Shown here one piece after another: positions 8,429-17,778 of a stretch of 60,126 nucleotides of DNA (positions within the stretch are counted from its first letter, which is position 1; every line of letters starts with the position of its first letter). The translations under genes and the position numbers were made by a program. The stretch comes from Candidatus Parabeggiatoa sp. nov. 2. GTDB lineage: Bacteria; Pseudomonadota; Gammaproteobacteria; Beggiatoales; Beggiatoaceae. The notes beneath the pieces were generated by a model, which saw nothing but the letters and a program-made list of their open reading frames with translations, was not told the DNA's origin and searched no databases. Location of the stretch: the NCBI GenBank assembly GCA_002085445.1, contig NBMI01000049.1:1-60126 (forward strand). The letters run 5' to 3'.

Positions 8429-10036
8429 CTATTGATTAGACGGTTTTTCTTGCACCACTGGAATCACATAACTAATAATCAAAAGCCCATCTATCATTTC
8501 TTCTTCCAGCCGCGCTTCTGGTTTTTGACGGTGATCAAAAACCACATAGTATCCGTCAGAAATGCCTTCTAATTTCAGATATTTGGCTAACTGACGTTTG
8601 CCAGCTTGGTACCGTTTGTTGCCTTCCCAGATTTTGGTTTCAACAATGTACTTAGACTGTTGGTGTAAGATAATCAAATCCATTCGCCCACGCCCACTGC
8701 GTACTTCCAGATACATAAACCCTTGTATTTGTAGTACAAACGTATCAAGATAACCAAATAATAGGTACTGTCCAATAAATTCTTGGGGTGTATCAGGCAC
8801 TTGAAGAATTCGATAGCCGGCACGAGCAATAAAATCATTGAAGTTAGCAAGCAGCAGACGCATGTTGATTTTATCATCATCCGTTAAGTAATCAACAAAA
8901 CAGGTCTCAGCCTCTTCGGGAAGATACTGTTGTTCAAGCCCATTGATAGTCGGCTTAAATGTCTGCATAATACAGTAATAATAAATAGGGTTGGCTATTT
9001 CACAAAGACTATCATGGCTTTTTTTCAACACACCGTAAGTCACAAGTTCACTGATGGCTTCATCACGGATATTGAATCGTATCCCAGCATCATACGATGT
9101 GATCTTCATTAACAGAGATTCAAAGCGCGGATTTTTCCGAATATTAGTGACTAAGTGATCCAAATGCACGTTGGCTTCCTCAAGAATCTGTTGGAGAGCC
9201 TTGTCAAAATGCGCGTGAGTGATTGTCGTTGGCAATGGAATGTTCATCTCTTCTGTCAATATCTGCCCAAGCCGATTGACAAGGAACGGTTGCCCGGCGG
9301 TTTGCTTGTGAAGCGTTTCAATCACGTCTTCGGCGACAACTTGTCCGGTTTCCTGAGTATATTGCTCGAAAAGTTCTCGTACCTGTGAGACAGCAAAATT
9401 AGGCAACGCAAAATCGTCTTGGATATTAAAGGGCGAGATTGAGCGATCATAATTGAGTTGAGTTATGTTTTTTACGCCAACAATTCCGACACTGTATGGG
9501 CATCTTTGGGACATATCGGACAAATAAATATAGCGCAAGGAATAAAGAAAATCGCTCACAACGGCGGTAGGAATACCATCAAATTCGTCAATAATCAGTA
9601 CCAGTTTCTGATTTTTTAAGTAGTCTGATAATTGCACAAAAAAGCCTACCATTGAAACATGATCAGTGATTGAGGCTTTTTCTAAAAATTGAGACAAGGT
9701 GTCTTCTGGAACCAATTGATGTTTCTGAAAATAGCTCTGAATCCCGTTACAAATCTCTTGGTAGAAATAATGATAAAAAGCCGAATTCGATAGACTTTTG
9801 TACATTTGAAAGTCCAGTTTAATCGGGAAATAGGTATTGTCTTCAATTTCCAGTGCCGAAAGTGCCCAGCGGAAAAAAGTCGTTTTCCCAGTTTGGCGCG
9901 GCGCGAAGATGACAATATATCGCCCTTGTTTGATTCGCTCAACCAGTTCAGCAATTTCAGTTTGACGAGAGACAACATAGTTGCGAGACGGATCAACTGG
10001 GCCTCGCGTTTCAAAAAAACGTTTGTTCTGTGGCAT
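8429..10036 (-). CDS. AAA ATPase with C-terminal PD-(D/E)XK nuclease-like domain
   Basis: 535 residues from the ATG at 10036, which has GGAG ten bases upstream; a longer version from a TTG at 10096 lacks such support. After RGPVDPSRNYVVSRQ comes Walker A APRQTGKTT (about 50-58) and Walker B LVLIIDEFDG, as in the archaeal-type/AAA_35-like ATPases. The C-terminus carries GRMDLIILHQQ...YIVETKIW, fitting the D...ExK metal site of PD-(D/E)XK nucleases (the DUF1703-like tail), ending with a strand-helix pair. The family is common in gliding sulfur bacteria and cyanobacteria, and its role is unknown; mobile or defence-linked nuclease is a guess. Codons 1 to 20 of the long version could be 5' leader. 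A 62-bp piece of its 3' end is copied at 13195. Confidence 0.85.
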   Translation of the reverse strand: MPQNKRFFETRGPVDPSRNYVVSRQTEIAELVERIKQGRYIVIFAPRQTGKTTFFRWALSALEIEDNTYFPIKLDFQMYKSLSNSAFYHYFYQEICNGIQSYFQKHQLVPEDTLSQFLEKASITDHVSMVGFFVQLSDYLKNQKLVLIIDEFDGIPTAVVSDFLYSLRYIYLSDMSQRCPYSVGIVGVKNITQLNYDRSISPFNIQDDFALPNFAVSQVRELFEQYTQETGQVVAEDVIETLHKQTAGQPFLVNRLGQILTEEMNIPLPTTITHAHFDKALQQILEEANVHLDHLVTNIRKNPRFESLLMKITSYDAGIRFNIRDEAISELVTYGVLKKSHDSLCEIANPIYYYCIMQTFKPTINGLEQQYLPEEAETCFVDYLTDDDKINMRLLLANFNDFIARAGYRILQVPDTPQEFIGQYLLFGYLDTFVLQIQGFMYLEVRSGRGRMDLIILHQQSKYIVETKIWEGNKRYQAGKRQLAKYLKLEGISDGYYVVFDHRQKPEARLEEEMIDGLLIISYVIPVVQEKPSNQ

Positions 10037-10103
10037 AGATTTTATACTCCATTTTTTAGTTGAGTTTGTAACCTTGTTCAGTATATTTTGAGACAATTTT
10101 TTA

Positions 10104-10611
10104 TATTATACCTAAAAATGGCAATTCAAATGTTCGTAATTTATATTAACAAATTGAATTTTAAAGATTATTTCAAGTCAATCCGTTTAAATTTTACTCA
10201 TCAAATGATGAACAAAATTTCAATGAAATATCAATTTTTTTTAGAGTAAATTTAAGGCGTTAAGTTAATTTGTTGAAATTTTAACTTATACTGAGCACCG
10301 TCAATAAACTGAGTTGTCATTTCTGTTTCGATTTCGACGACAGGAGAAAACTTGAGAAACATTGAGAAAGCTTGAGAAATCTCCGTAACGGGGCGAAAGA
10401 TTTCTCGCTTCGCTCGAAATGACGCAAATTGTGACGGTGTCAAGTATAACGCATTAAATTGACTCTAAAAAAATTCGATATTTCATTGAAATTTTGATCA
10501 CCATTTGATGAGTAAAATTTCAAGGAATTTACTTGAAATAATCTTTAAAATTCAATTTGTTAATATATATTACGAACATTTGAATTGCCATTTTTAGGTA
10601 TTATAAAAAAA
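10104..10611. mobile_element. Nested inverted-repeat element (about 150-bp arms)
   Basis: Left arm about 10104-10255 and right arm about 10453-10611 are near-exact reverse complements (shared core CTAAAAATGGCAATTCAAAT). Between them sits a second inverted-repeat unit of the GTCATTTCGA family (10287-10448). No transposase is encoded. It looks like a non-autonomous element that took a second insertion in its loop. It separates divergent genes, so it may affect both promoters. Confidence 0.75.
10287..10448. mobile_element. GTCATTTCGA-family MITE, copy A
   Basis: Ends TATACTGAGCACCGTCA and, inverted, GTGACGGTGTCAAGTATA, with internal GTCATTTC/GAAATGAC and GAGAAATC/GATTTCTC pairs. Same architecture as copies at 19.1, 19.8 and 35.9 kb. 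It has no coding capacity. Confidence 0.65.
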
Positions 10612-10756
10612 TATGGAAGTACATCCTCGTATAGAGTTTTTTTAGATGCTTTAGCTTGACTCGTACAAACTCAAGTTTGTACTCCTTTTTTCTGAAAATC
10701 TCTCAAACGAATCCGATTGAACTGCCCCGCTACTACAAACTGAAAAGGACATAAAA

Positions 10757-12136
10757 ATGACAGAAACTGTATCCGTTTTTCCTAGCAAACACTTTTTCGT
10801 TGATATGCTGACAAGAGATATTGAATTCTCCGAAGCGATTTTAGATCTACTCGATAATTGTGTGGACGGAGCACGGCGTACCACAAAAAAACGCCATTCC
10901 AAAACACCTTACCAAGGTTTTTGGGCTCATATTGAATTAAAAGATGGCAAACTCATCATCAGTGACAATTGTGGTGGCATACCGAGAGAAACGGCGGAAA
11001 AATCGGTTTTTGCCCTTGGGAATCCTGACTTAGAATCGGATAGTCATCTTGCTACTTTTGGCATGTATGGTATTGGTATGAAACGGGCCTTCTTCAAAAT
11101 CGGACGCTCGGCACGAGTGATTTCTCAAACGGCCGAAGGTGCGTTTGAGGTGAAAATCTCTAAAGACTGGCCCACCAACGATACTGACTGGAACTGGCCT
11201 TTAACCGATATCAATAAACCTTTTGAAGAAGCCGGGACGGTTATTGAACTGAGCGATTGGCATGAATCGGTCAAACGAGATTTACTTCAGTTTCAAGAAG
11301 TTGTTTTAAATGAACTTTGGTATTCGATTGCAACCCACTATACTGTTATCCTGAAAAAAGGATTTCAAATCATGGTGGCTGGTAAAGCGGTCAAACCAAA
11401 ACCGCTGACACTGTTATTTAATCCAAGAGCCAAAAAGCCGACTCAAAGAATTATGCCTTATATTTATAAAGCGGAAATCTTTGATGTCAAAGTCAGAGTA
11501 GTCGTAGGACTCATCGGTCCAACCCCGACGGATGATGAAGTTGAAGAAGAACTCGATTGGCACCGACATAAAGGAGAAGATGCCGGTTGGACGATTATTT
11601 GTAATGACCATGTGGTGGTGTATGGGGACAAAACGCCACTGACCGGATGGGGCGAAGAACGAGTACCTCGTTATTCTGGCCAATTTGGTGCGATTTTTGG
11701 TGTGGCTGATTCAACAAAACTCCCACTGGCAAGCACTAAGCGGGATATCGATTCGTCATCAGACATTTATCAAATTGCCAAAAGTATGATGACAGAAGGC
11801 ACTCGTATTTTCACCGATTTTACCAATAAATGGAAGCCCTATAGAGAAGAAGAGAAAGTGCTTTACGACAAATTGCAATTGATGGAAATTGACAAAGTGG
11901 TTGCTAAAATACCGAAACGTGATTTTATCGAAGTTCGAGGCCTTCAATGGGAGACAAAATATCTGCCGGATTTGCCAAAACAGAATGAGGACAATCCCAA
12001 ACGCCAAATCAAATTGACTCATAGGCAGCTCGAAATACGGACATTGGCCGAATTCTTGTTTGAAGATCATGAGACGCTTCCTTCTCAAGTCGGACTTGAA
12101 TGCTTCAATAGAGTGTTGCGGGAGATCAAACCATGA
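10757..12136 (+). CDS. GHKL (Hsp90/MutL/MORC-type) ATPase of a coupled pair
   Basis: 459 residues, AAGGA eight bases before the ATG. The N-terminal half is a GHKL ATPase: motif I EAILDLLDNCVDGA (Asn in N-box), motif II ISDNCGGIP, and the ATP-lid glycines in FGMYGIGMKRAFFKIG. An S5-like region with TSTKRD-type loop (LASTKRDID, about 325) supplies the lysine expected in MutL/MORC/Hsp90 relatives. The last 100 residues are helical and charged. The stop overlaps the next start (ATGA). MORC-type GHKL ATPases occur in bacterial restriction-like operons (Iyer and Aravind's MutL/MORC families), so a conflict role is plausible, but no nuclease is in the pair. Family call sure, function not. Confidence 0.85.
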   Translation: MTETVSVFPSKHFFVDMLTRDIEFSEAILDLLDNCVDGARRTTKKRHSKTPYQGFWAHIELKDGKLIISDNCGGIPRETAEKSVFALGNPDLESDSHLATFGMYGIGMKRAFFKIGRSARVISQTAEGAFEVKISKDWPTNDTDWNWPLTDINKPFEEAGTVIELSDWHESVKRDLLQFQEVVLNELWYSIATHYTVILKKGFQIMVAGKAVKPKPLTLLFNPRAKKPTQRIMPYIYKAEIFDVKVRVVVGLIGPTPTDDEVEEELDWHRHKGEDAGWTIICNDHVVVYGDKTPLTGWGEERVPRYSGQFGAIFGVADSTKLPLASTKRDIDSSSDIYQIAKSMMTEGTRIFTDFTNKWKPYREEEKVLYDKLQLMEIDKVVAKIPKRDFIEVRGLQWETKYLPDLPKQNEDNPKRQIKLTHRQLEIRTLAEFLFEDHETLPSQVGLECFNRVLREIKP

Positions 12137-13101
12137 GTGGCAGCCAGTTGCCTTATCATTTAAGGCCCAATAAAGCGATAGAACGTCAACTGTTTATCGA
12201 ACTGTTGCTAAAAATAAATCGGATTCGGACACTGTCTGACTATGTCTATATAGGGTTTGGTGGCCCTTTCTTGGAAGACTTTAAACTCATACCGGCTTAT
12301 TTTGATAATAAGCGTATGATTTCACTAGAAATCGAACCGCATACCTATCAACGGCAACTGTTCAATAAACCGTTAGCTTGCATTGAGTGTCTGAACATGT
12401 CGAGCGGTGATTATATAGATTCCTATAGTTTGAAAGAGAATGCTATCATTTGGTTGGATTATGTCGAGCCAAAAAAATTGCCTGATCAACTATCAGAATT
12501 TCAATCGCTTCTTGAACAAATACGGCATTATGATGTGGTTAAAATAACACTAAACGCCAATCCAGACTCTTTGGGTGACAAAGGAACAACTCCGGAAGCT
12601 AAAAAGAAACACCGTTTTCTAGTTTTTAAAAGTCGTGTTGGAAAATTGCTACCGCCTGAAGTTGATGCTCAGATCGATAAAGAACAGTTTGGACAAGTGC
12701 TTTGTGGTGTGTTGAAAAATGCCGCTCAAACACAAATCCAAACCAGAAAAGATTCACAAAACTATATATTTCAACCGCTCACGGCCTTTGTGTCTTCTGA
12801 TGGCCCTCACCAAATGCTCACTTTAACTGGTATTTTGTTGGACCAAAATGAACTGAAAGACTTCATGGACTTAACAACGATAGGGCAATGGACATACGCT
12901 ATCAAAGAATGGGGGCCACCAATTCATGTCCCGACGTTGACGTTGCGCGAAAAAAGGTTTATTGATCAATATTTGCCTCACGATATCCATAACCAGATGA
13001 GTTTTACTTTTGACCCCAACCCACAAAAATCTTTGGAAATGTTAGAAAATTATATCAAATACTATCGCTATTATTCCTATTTTTCCAAGATAATTGTATG
13101 A
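12133..13101 (+). CDS. Methyltransferase-like (Rossmann) partner of the GHKL ATPase
   Basis: 322 residues, ATG overlapping the preceding stop by four bases. The order of motifs suggests a SAM-dependent methyltransferase fold: YIGFGGPFLEDF (about 37-48, motif I-like with Gly-x-Gly), acidic residue after strand 2 in ISLEIEP, a third strand, IIWLDYVEP in the motif IV place, and YDVVKITLNANP after it. Motif I is not canonical, so activity is uncertain and a non-catalytic Rossmann protein is possible. The second half has no motif I recognise. The tight overlap means it works with the ATPase. I do not know this protein family by name. Confidence 0.6.
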   Translation: MSGSQLPYHLRPNKAIERQLFIELLLKINRIRTLSDYVYIGFGGPFLEDFKLIPAYFDNKRMISLEIEPHTYQRQLFNKPLACIECLNMSSGDYIDSYSLKENAIIWLDYVEPKKLPDQLSEFQSLLEQIRHYDVVKITLNANPDSLGDKGTTPEAKKKHRFLVFKSRVGKLLPPEVDAQIDKEQFGQVLCGVLKNAAQTQIQTRKDSQNYIFQPLTAFVSSDGPHQMLTLTGILLDQNELKDFMDLTTIGQWTYAIKEWGPPIHVPTLTLREKRFIDQYLPHDIHNQMSFTFDPNPQKSLEMLENYIKYYRYYSYFSKIIV

Positions 13102-13194
13102 ACCAGGCAACTTTGAGTCCCGAGTCCAGACTTTGAACGGATTCCGTGCCTAAACCAGACCCGTTTTGGAAACCAGTCAGGTTTTTTCAAAGAT

Positions 13195-13256
13195 GATTAG
13201 ACGGTTTTTCTTGCACTACTGGAATCACATAACTAATAATCAAAAGCCCATCTATC
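13195..13256 (-). pseudogene. 62-bp copy of the 3' end of the AAA/PD-(D/E)XK gene
   Basis: Matches 8434-8495 at 61 of 62 bases in the same orientation. It corresponds to the last codons of the minus-strand gene at 8429-10036. It is either a relic of a second copy or a hitchhiking fragment. The rest of 13102-13344 holds only a degenerate run of GCGACAAC units near 13268-13300 and a GTCCAAAG palindrome. Confidence 0.8.
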
Positions 13257-13344
13257 TTTGGACTCCAGCGCGACAACGCAACAACGCGACAACGCGACGT
13301 CCAAAGCGGATGCTTTGGATAAAAACGCGATGAGGTAATCAATC

Positions 13345-14271
13345 ATGCAAAACATCAAAACGCTCATTTTAAGCCAACTCATTGTAATTATTACCTTTCC
13401 TATCACGCTCTGGGCCTCACCCTGTGAAGAAGCAAACTCACTTGTCACGCAAGCCTATTACCTTAGCTATTATCCGGCCCAACAAAAACGCTTACTCCAA
13501 CACGCTTTGGAACGTTGCCCCAATCACGCGCAAGCGCATAACAATCTCGGTGTTTTGTTGGAGAACGAAAACAATGACACCAAGGCACTCTACCATTACC
13601 GACAAACGCTCAAGTTTTGTCCAGAATGTTTTCAAGCATGGCTAGGCCTCGGTGACGTTTACTATAAACAAAACCAACTGCCCTTAAGCCTTGAAGCCTA
13701 TCTCCACGCATGCACTCGCCACTCACGCGCCCGTCAGCGCGTGGCTAAACTGCTGCGTAACAATCGGTACCGCACCGTCGAAGCTGGTACCGTGTTAAAT
13801 AGCTTGCTCTACGACAAAAAACGTTTACAAAAACTCCATCAAATGGCGACTCAATGTTACCACCAATTCAAATCGTTCTCTCTCGGTGACACCAAAGCCC
13901 TGTTAGAAACCGCCGTGCGATTTCGTAACCTCCATTTTAAAACAGGCAGCGATGATTTAAGGCTTGTCTCTAACGCACAACTGAATGACATTGCCACTGC
14001 CTTAATCAACCGGCAAGCCAAAACTATCCACATCCACGGACATGCCGACACTCAACCCTGGACAACTTTCACCCAACAAAAAAGTGACGAACTCAACCGG
14101 CAACTATCACGAGAACGTGCCGAATCGGTTAAATACGCCTTAGCGCGACATGGCATTTCAATAACTCGTATGAAAACCTACGGTTATGGTTCCAGCCGGC
14201 CTCTTGAACCGGGCACTTCCGACGCAACATTAGCGAAAAATAGACGGGTGGAAATTGAAGTGATTGAGTAA
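13345..14271 (+). CDS. Exported TPR - OmpA C-terminal domain protein
   Basis: 308 residues, GAGG upstream of the ATG. Signal peptide about 1-24 ending WASPC; the Cys-rich start of the mature protein is compatible with secretion but lacks a clear lipobox. Two to three TPR-like helical hairpins (about 25-125; NHAQAHNNLGVLLEN, CFQAWLGLGDVYYK) are followed by an OmpA/MotB-type peptidoglycan-binding domain (about 200-308): IHIHGHADTQ, LSRERAESVKYALARHGI, YGYGSSRPL and NRRVEIEV. Expected to anchor an envelope protein assembly to peptidoglycan while the TPRs bind a partner. It stands alone between repeat tracts. Good confidence in both domains. Confidence 0.85.
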   Translation: MQNIKTLILSQLIVIITFPITLWASPCEEANSLVTQAYYLSYYPAQQKRLLQHALERCPNHAQAHNNLGVLLENENNDTKALYHYRQTLKFCPECFQAWLGLGDVYYKQNQLPLSLEAYLHACTRHSRARQRVAKLLRNNRYRTVEAGTVLNSLLYDKKRLQKLHQMATQCYHQFKSFSLGDTKALLETAVRFRNLHFKTGSDDLRLVSNAQLNDIATALINRQAKTIHIHGHADTQPWTTFTQQKSDELNRQLSRERAESVKYALARHGISITRMKTYGYGSSRPLEPGTSDATLAKNRRVEIEVIE

Positions 14272-14972
14272 AAGTGTTAATGTGCAACCTTGTCAACAAG
14301 AAAATGTTAAGCGATTGACTTGAATTGGTGAGCTTTTGTTAATGGCTTACCACAAATAGCAACAGCGCAAAGCCGTAATCGAACTTAAGTTATTGGTTTT
14401 TCGTTCTGAAAAGCGGCCTTTCTGCCGAATTTTACGGTATTGCGAAAAATTAAAAATACTAAGGTGTTTTTCCAAAGCGGTTTTTTTTAGACGGAACGTA
14501 CTTCAAATCTGTGAAAATGACAACATGAACGTTTCACTCGATGATCAAGTTTTATCAAACGCCCAAACGCCCAAGGATTGTTATAAAAAAGGATTTATTC
14601 GCTTAGATAAGAGAATGAAGAAATTCGATCCGACATGAAATCAACTCAAATTAATAAGAAAGCTAATCAATCAGCAAATACTTTTGAGAAGAAAAAGTTG
14701 ACTGACGTGATTTGATGCTCGTTCCGAAAATCCCTTATTATATACAATCCTTGTAGTATTTCATTTTTCATTTTTCATTAATATAGGGCCAAGTTGGCGA
14801 TTTGATTGATGGCCCTTTTCCCTAAAAACGTCTAAAAGCACAAGTGGGACACACTTAACACCCCACGCCAACATTTGGATTCCAACTCCAACGTTCCAAC
14901 GCGACATCCAAAGCTAAAGCTTTGGACTCCAAGCTAAAGCTTTGGACTCCAACGTTCCAATGATAAAAAACT
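14272..14972. other. Gap with possible gene relic and palindromes
   Basis: No sound gene. A stretch around 14486-14560 (GGAACGTACTTCAAA ... TGAAAATGA) resembles 20599-20632, so both may be relics of one unknown gene; an 81-codon frame at 14393-14638 covers the first. Palindromes CCAAAGCTAAAGCTTTGG flanked by GACTCC lie at about 14909-14960, just before the next gene. TATA-rich sequence near 14735-14780 could hold its promoter. Confidence 0.4.
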
Positions 14973-17306
14973 ATGAGCGTCAAGCTAGAAGACTATCGAG
15001 AAATCCTCGAACAAATCTCACCCGAAGTCCACAACACTTTAGAAGCCAGCTTTGCCGAAGCGGCCCACTTTATGTCACCGAGCGGACTGCGTAACTATTT
15101 AGAAGGCGCACGCGCCTTGACAGAATTAGGACGTGGCACCGATGTAGTCCTTTCCTATCTACAAGAAATGCCCGTTGTCGTCAAAGAAGTCGGTGAAGAC
15201 GTCATAGGCGATGTCGTTGGAGCCGCCTTTAAACTCTCGTCCATGACAAGCGGAGCCGTTATCAGCCTATTATTCTCCACCCTCTCTATCGCGGCGCGAC
15301 GACTGGGCGATGCCAAATTATTACGAGACTACCTCGCCTTTGTTCACCAATTATCCGCGAAAGCAGCGCGAGGCTTGCGCCCCATGTTAAATCGCCTCGA
15401 TATTCTGCTTGGACAACTCACATTAGGCGGCTTACGCCGCTGGGCATTATGGGGCGCACAAGCACATATCCGTGATTTCAATGCCTTACAAGCCTATTTT
15501 GATTTGCAATCGGCCGATTCACAGGCCGTATTACAACAAGAACGGCGCGGCACTTTATTTGTAGACACCCACCGCCGCCTGAATTTCTATTTACGCGCCT
15601 TTTGGGGACGCGATTTTTTTCTGCGCCCGACGGCGGGTGATTTTGAAACCCGTGAAGGTTTGCGTCCTTACATTGAACACAATATCATTCATGTGCCGGA
15701 TGCCTATGATAACTTTAACGCTGTTGCCGGCACAGAAATCTATCGCGCTACCGTCGCCCACGCTGCTGCCCATATCATGTACACACGTACCCGTTTATCA
15801 GCAGAAGCCCTCACCCCGATACAAATGCTTTTTATAGCGCTATTTGAAGATGCCCGGGTTGAAACCATTGCCATTGGCGAATTTCCCGGACTACGGAAAC
15901 TATGGCTCAATCTACTCCCCACCGAAAAAAAGGACGACGTGGTAGGTTTAATAGAAAGGATGGCGCGAGGAATGCTTGATCCCGATTACCAAGACAATAA
16001 TGCCTGGGTACAAGCGGCAGTAACCGCTTTTCGCGCTCGCGCCGAAACGGATTTGGAAAACAACCAAATGAGTTGGGATTTAGGCGTAGAATTTTACAAC
16101 AAGCTCGGCACAACGCAAGCGATTCCTAACGCGTACCAATTAGAAAAACGATTTTCCATTCCCTACCGTGACGACAATCGATTTATCTGGGCATTTCAAG
16201 ACAACGAATGGGAACAAGAAATTGACTACCTCGCAGCCAGCCGCCACCAAATTCGCAAAAAAGTCTCCGTCATGGAAATGGTTGACGAACTGGACTGTGA
16301 ATTAGCCGGCGATGATGCCCAAGAAATTTGGGTACTAGACAGCGAATTTTTCCGCGATGGCGATCCACCCGGCGTGAGCATCAACCAACTAGAAGGCAAA
16401 GAGCCGGTTAGCGAGCCTTACCACTATCCGGAATGGGACTATCAAATCCAACTCTCTCGCCCCGACTGGGCAACGGTGTTAGAAAAACGGATGCCCAAAG
16501 GCGACGCGACTATAATTACTCAAGTGCTTGACGAGTACAAACCGCTTGCCAGTCGCATCCGGCACATTATTGATGCCATGCAACCGCAAGGCGTTATTCG
16601 TTTGCGCCATCAAGAAGAGGGCGACGAGATTGATTTAGATGCCGCCATTCGTGCCATGGTAGATATTCGCATGGGCTATATGCCCGATCATCGTATCAAT
16701 ATCCGCCATATTCGCAAAACTCGTGATCTTGCCGTATTGGTATTACTGGATTTATCCGAATCCACCAACGAAACACTCGGCGACTCCGAAAAACCCGTCA
16801 TTCAACTAGCGCGAGAAGCCACCGCCCTATTAAGTTGGGCAATTGACGGCATTGGCGATCCGTTTGCCATTCACGGCTTTGCCTCCGATGGGCGGCATGA
16901 TGTACAATACTTTCGTTTTAAGGACTTTGAACAACCTTATGACGACAATGCCAAGGCGCGTTTAGCGGGCATGTACGGTGGCTTATCGACTCGCATGGGC
17001 GCAGCGCTGCGCCACGCCGGACAATATCTCAACAAACGTCCACAGCGCAAAAAACTCCTATTACTGGTAAGCGACGGCGAACCCGCCGATATTGATGTAC
17101 GCGATCCAAGATATTTGCGCGCTGACACCAAAAAGGCAGTGGATGAATTGAGCCGCAAAGGCGTTACCACCTATTGCCTGACGCTCGATCCACATGCCGA
17201 TGATTATGTATCACGGATTTTTGGCATAAACGGTTATACTATTGTCGATCATGTGCAACGATTGCCGGAGAAATTGCCGGCGTTATTTATGGGATTGACT
17301 AAATAA
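14973..17306 (+). CDS. cbbO: CbbO/NorD-like VWA protein (RuBisCO activase subunit)
   Basis: 777 residues. A long helical N-terminal part (about 1-540) is followed by a C-terminal VWA domain. The VWA MIDAS is intact: VLVLLDLSEST supplies DxSxS, with the later Thr in the LSTRMGAAL region and an Asp in LLLVSDGEPADID. Size and plan fit CbbO/NorD proteins. CbbO works with the MoxR-type AAA+ ATPase CbbQ to remove inhibitory sugar phosphates from form I RuBisCO; NorD serves nitric oxide reductase. RuBisCO genes 9 kb downstream favour CbbO. No cbbQ lies in the window, which is unusual because Q and O usually sit together. A 13-bp stem-loop follows the stop. NorD is the main alternative. Confidence 0.75.
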   Translation: MSVKLEDYREILEQISPEVHNTLEASFAEAAHFMSPSGLRNYLEGARALTELGRGTDVVLSYLQEMPVVVKEVGEDVIGDVVGAAFKLSSMTSGAVISLLFSTLSIAARRLGDAKLLRDYLAFVHQLSAKAARGLRPMLNRLDILLGQLTLGGLRRWALWGAQAHIRDFNALQAYFDLQSADSQAVLQQERRGTLFVDTHRRLNFYLRAFWGRDFFLRPTAGDFETREGLRPYIEHNIIHVPDAYDNFNAVAGTEIYRATVAHAAAHIMYTRTRLSAEALTPIQMLFIALFEDARVETIAIGEFPGLRKLWLNLLPTEKKDDVVGLIERMARGMLDPDYQDNNAWVQAAVTAFRARAETDLENNQMSWDLGVEFYNKLGTTQAIPNAYQLEKRFSIPYRDDNRFIWAFQDNEWEQEIDYLAASRHQIRKKVSVMEMVDELDCELAGDDAQEIWVLDSEFFRDGDPPGVSINQLEGKEPVSEPYHYPEWDYQIQLSRPDWATVLEKRMPKGDATIITQVLDEYKPLASRIRHIIDAMQPQGVIRLRHQEEGDEIDLDAAIRAMVDIRMGYMPDHRINIRHIRKTRDLAVLVLLDLSESTNETLGDSEKPVIQLAREATALLSWAIDGIGDPFAIHGFASDGRHDVQYFRFKDFEQPYDDNAKARLAGMYGGLSTRMGAALRHAGQYLNKRPQRKKLLLLVSDGEPADIDVRDPRYLRADTKKAVDELSRKGVTTYCLTLDPHADDYVSRIFGINGYTIVDHVQRLPEKLPALFMGLTK

Positions 17307-17320
17307 AAAATGACACTATA

Positions 17321-17349
17321 GTTTGGCAAACCTCCGAGGTTTGCCAAAC
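17321..17349 (+). terminator. Stem-loop after cbbO-like gene
   Basis: GTTTGGCAAACCT and AGGTTTGCCAAAC form a perfect 13-bp stem around CCG, 15 bases after the stop. No strong T-run follows, so it may protect the 3' end rather than act as a classic terminator. Confidence 0.6.
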
Positions 17350-17592
17350 ATCGGTTAAGTACCTGTGCATAAATAATCGGGTATTTAGAAACCCAGTATT
17401 GTTTGAAAAAACGCCAGTGTCACCTCGAATAAAATACCTGAAAATTTATGCATCGATTCCGCGAGATCAACTCGGCGGTTTTTTTTTCTGGCAACCTCGC
17501 CAGAACTTAAAGCCTCCCATTTCACCCGTGACGCTTTAAGTCACTAATGCGTTCCCCAAGGCGAGTAAAAACAAATAATCGTGGAAAAGATT
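17350..17592. other. Gap with an imperfect inverted repeat
   Basis: TGCATAAATAATCGGGTATT near 17367 pairs imperfectly with AAATACCTGAAAATTTATGC near 17433, about 45 bp apart. A small stem TCTGGC/GCCAGA preceded by a T-run lies near 17480-17505. No gene. Confidence 0.45.
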
Positions 17593-17778
17593 ATGAAAAA
17601 TTTCATTATGGGTTTTGTCCTTGGGCTAATTGTCGGTGTTGGTGCTTTATTAGTGTTGGGAAATCGATACGAGATTACACCCGTATTGGGTGGTATTCGA
17701 ATTATCAAAATGGACAAATGGACAGGTAACACTTGGACAATGAGGGGAGGAGAATGGCATCAAGTAGAGAACAAATGA
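17593..17778 (+). CDS. Small single-pass membrane protein, unknown
   Basis: 61 residues from the ATG at 17593 (GGAA nine bases upstream); a GTG at 17581 would add four residues. Residues about 3-25 are one hydrophobic segment (FIMGFVLGLIVGVGALLVLG) followed by an extramembrane tail ending in a Trp-rich stretch (WTGNTWTMRGGEWHQV). I do not recognise it. It has no close neighbour and no other sign of an operon. A real small gene is likely because of the clean membrane segment and ATG, but this is not proven. Confidence 0.5.
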   Translation: MKNFIMGFVLGLIVGVGALLVLGNRYEITPVLGGIRIIKMDKWTGNTWTMRGGEWHQVENK

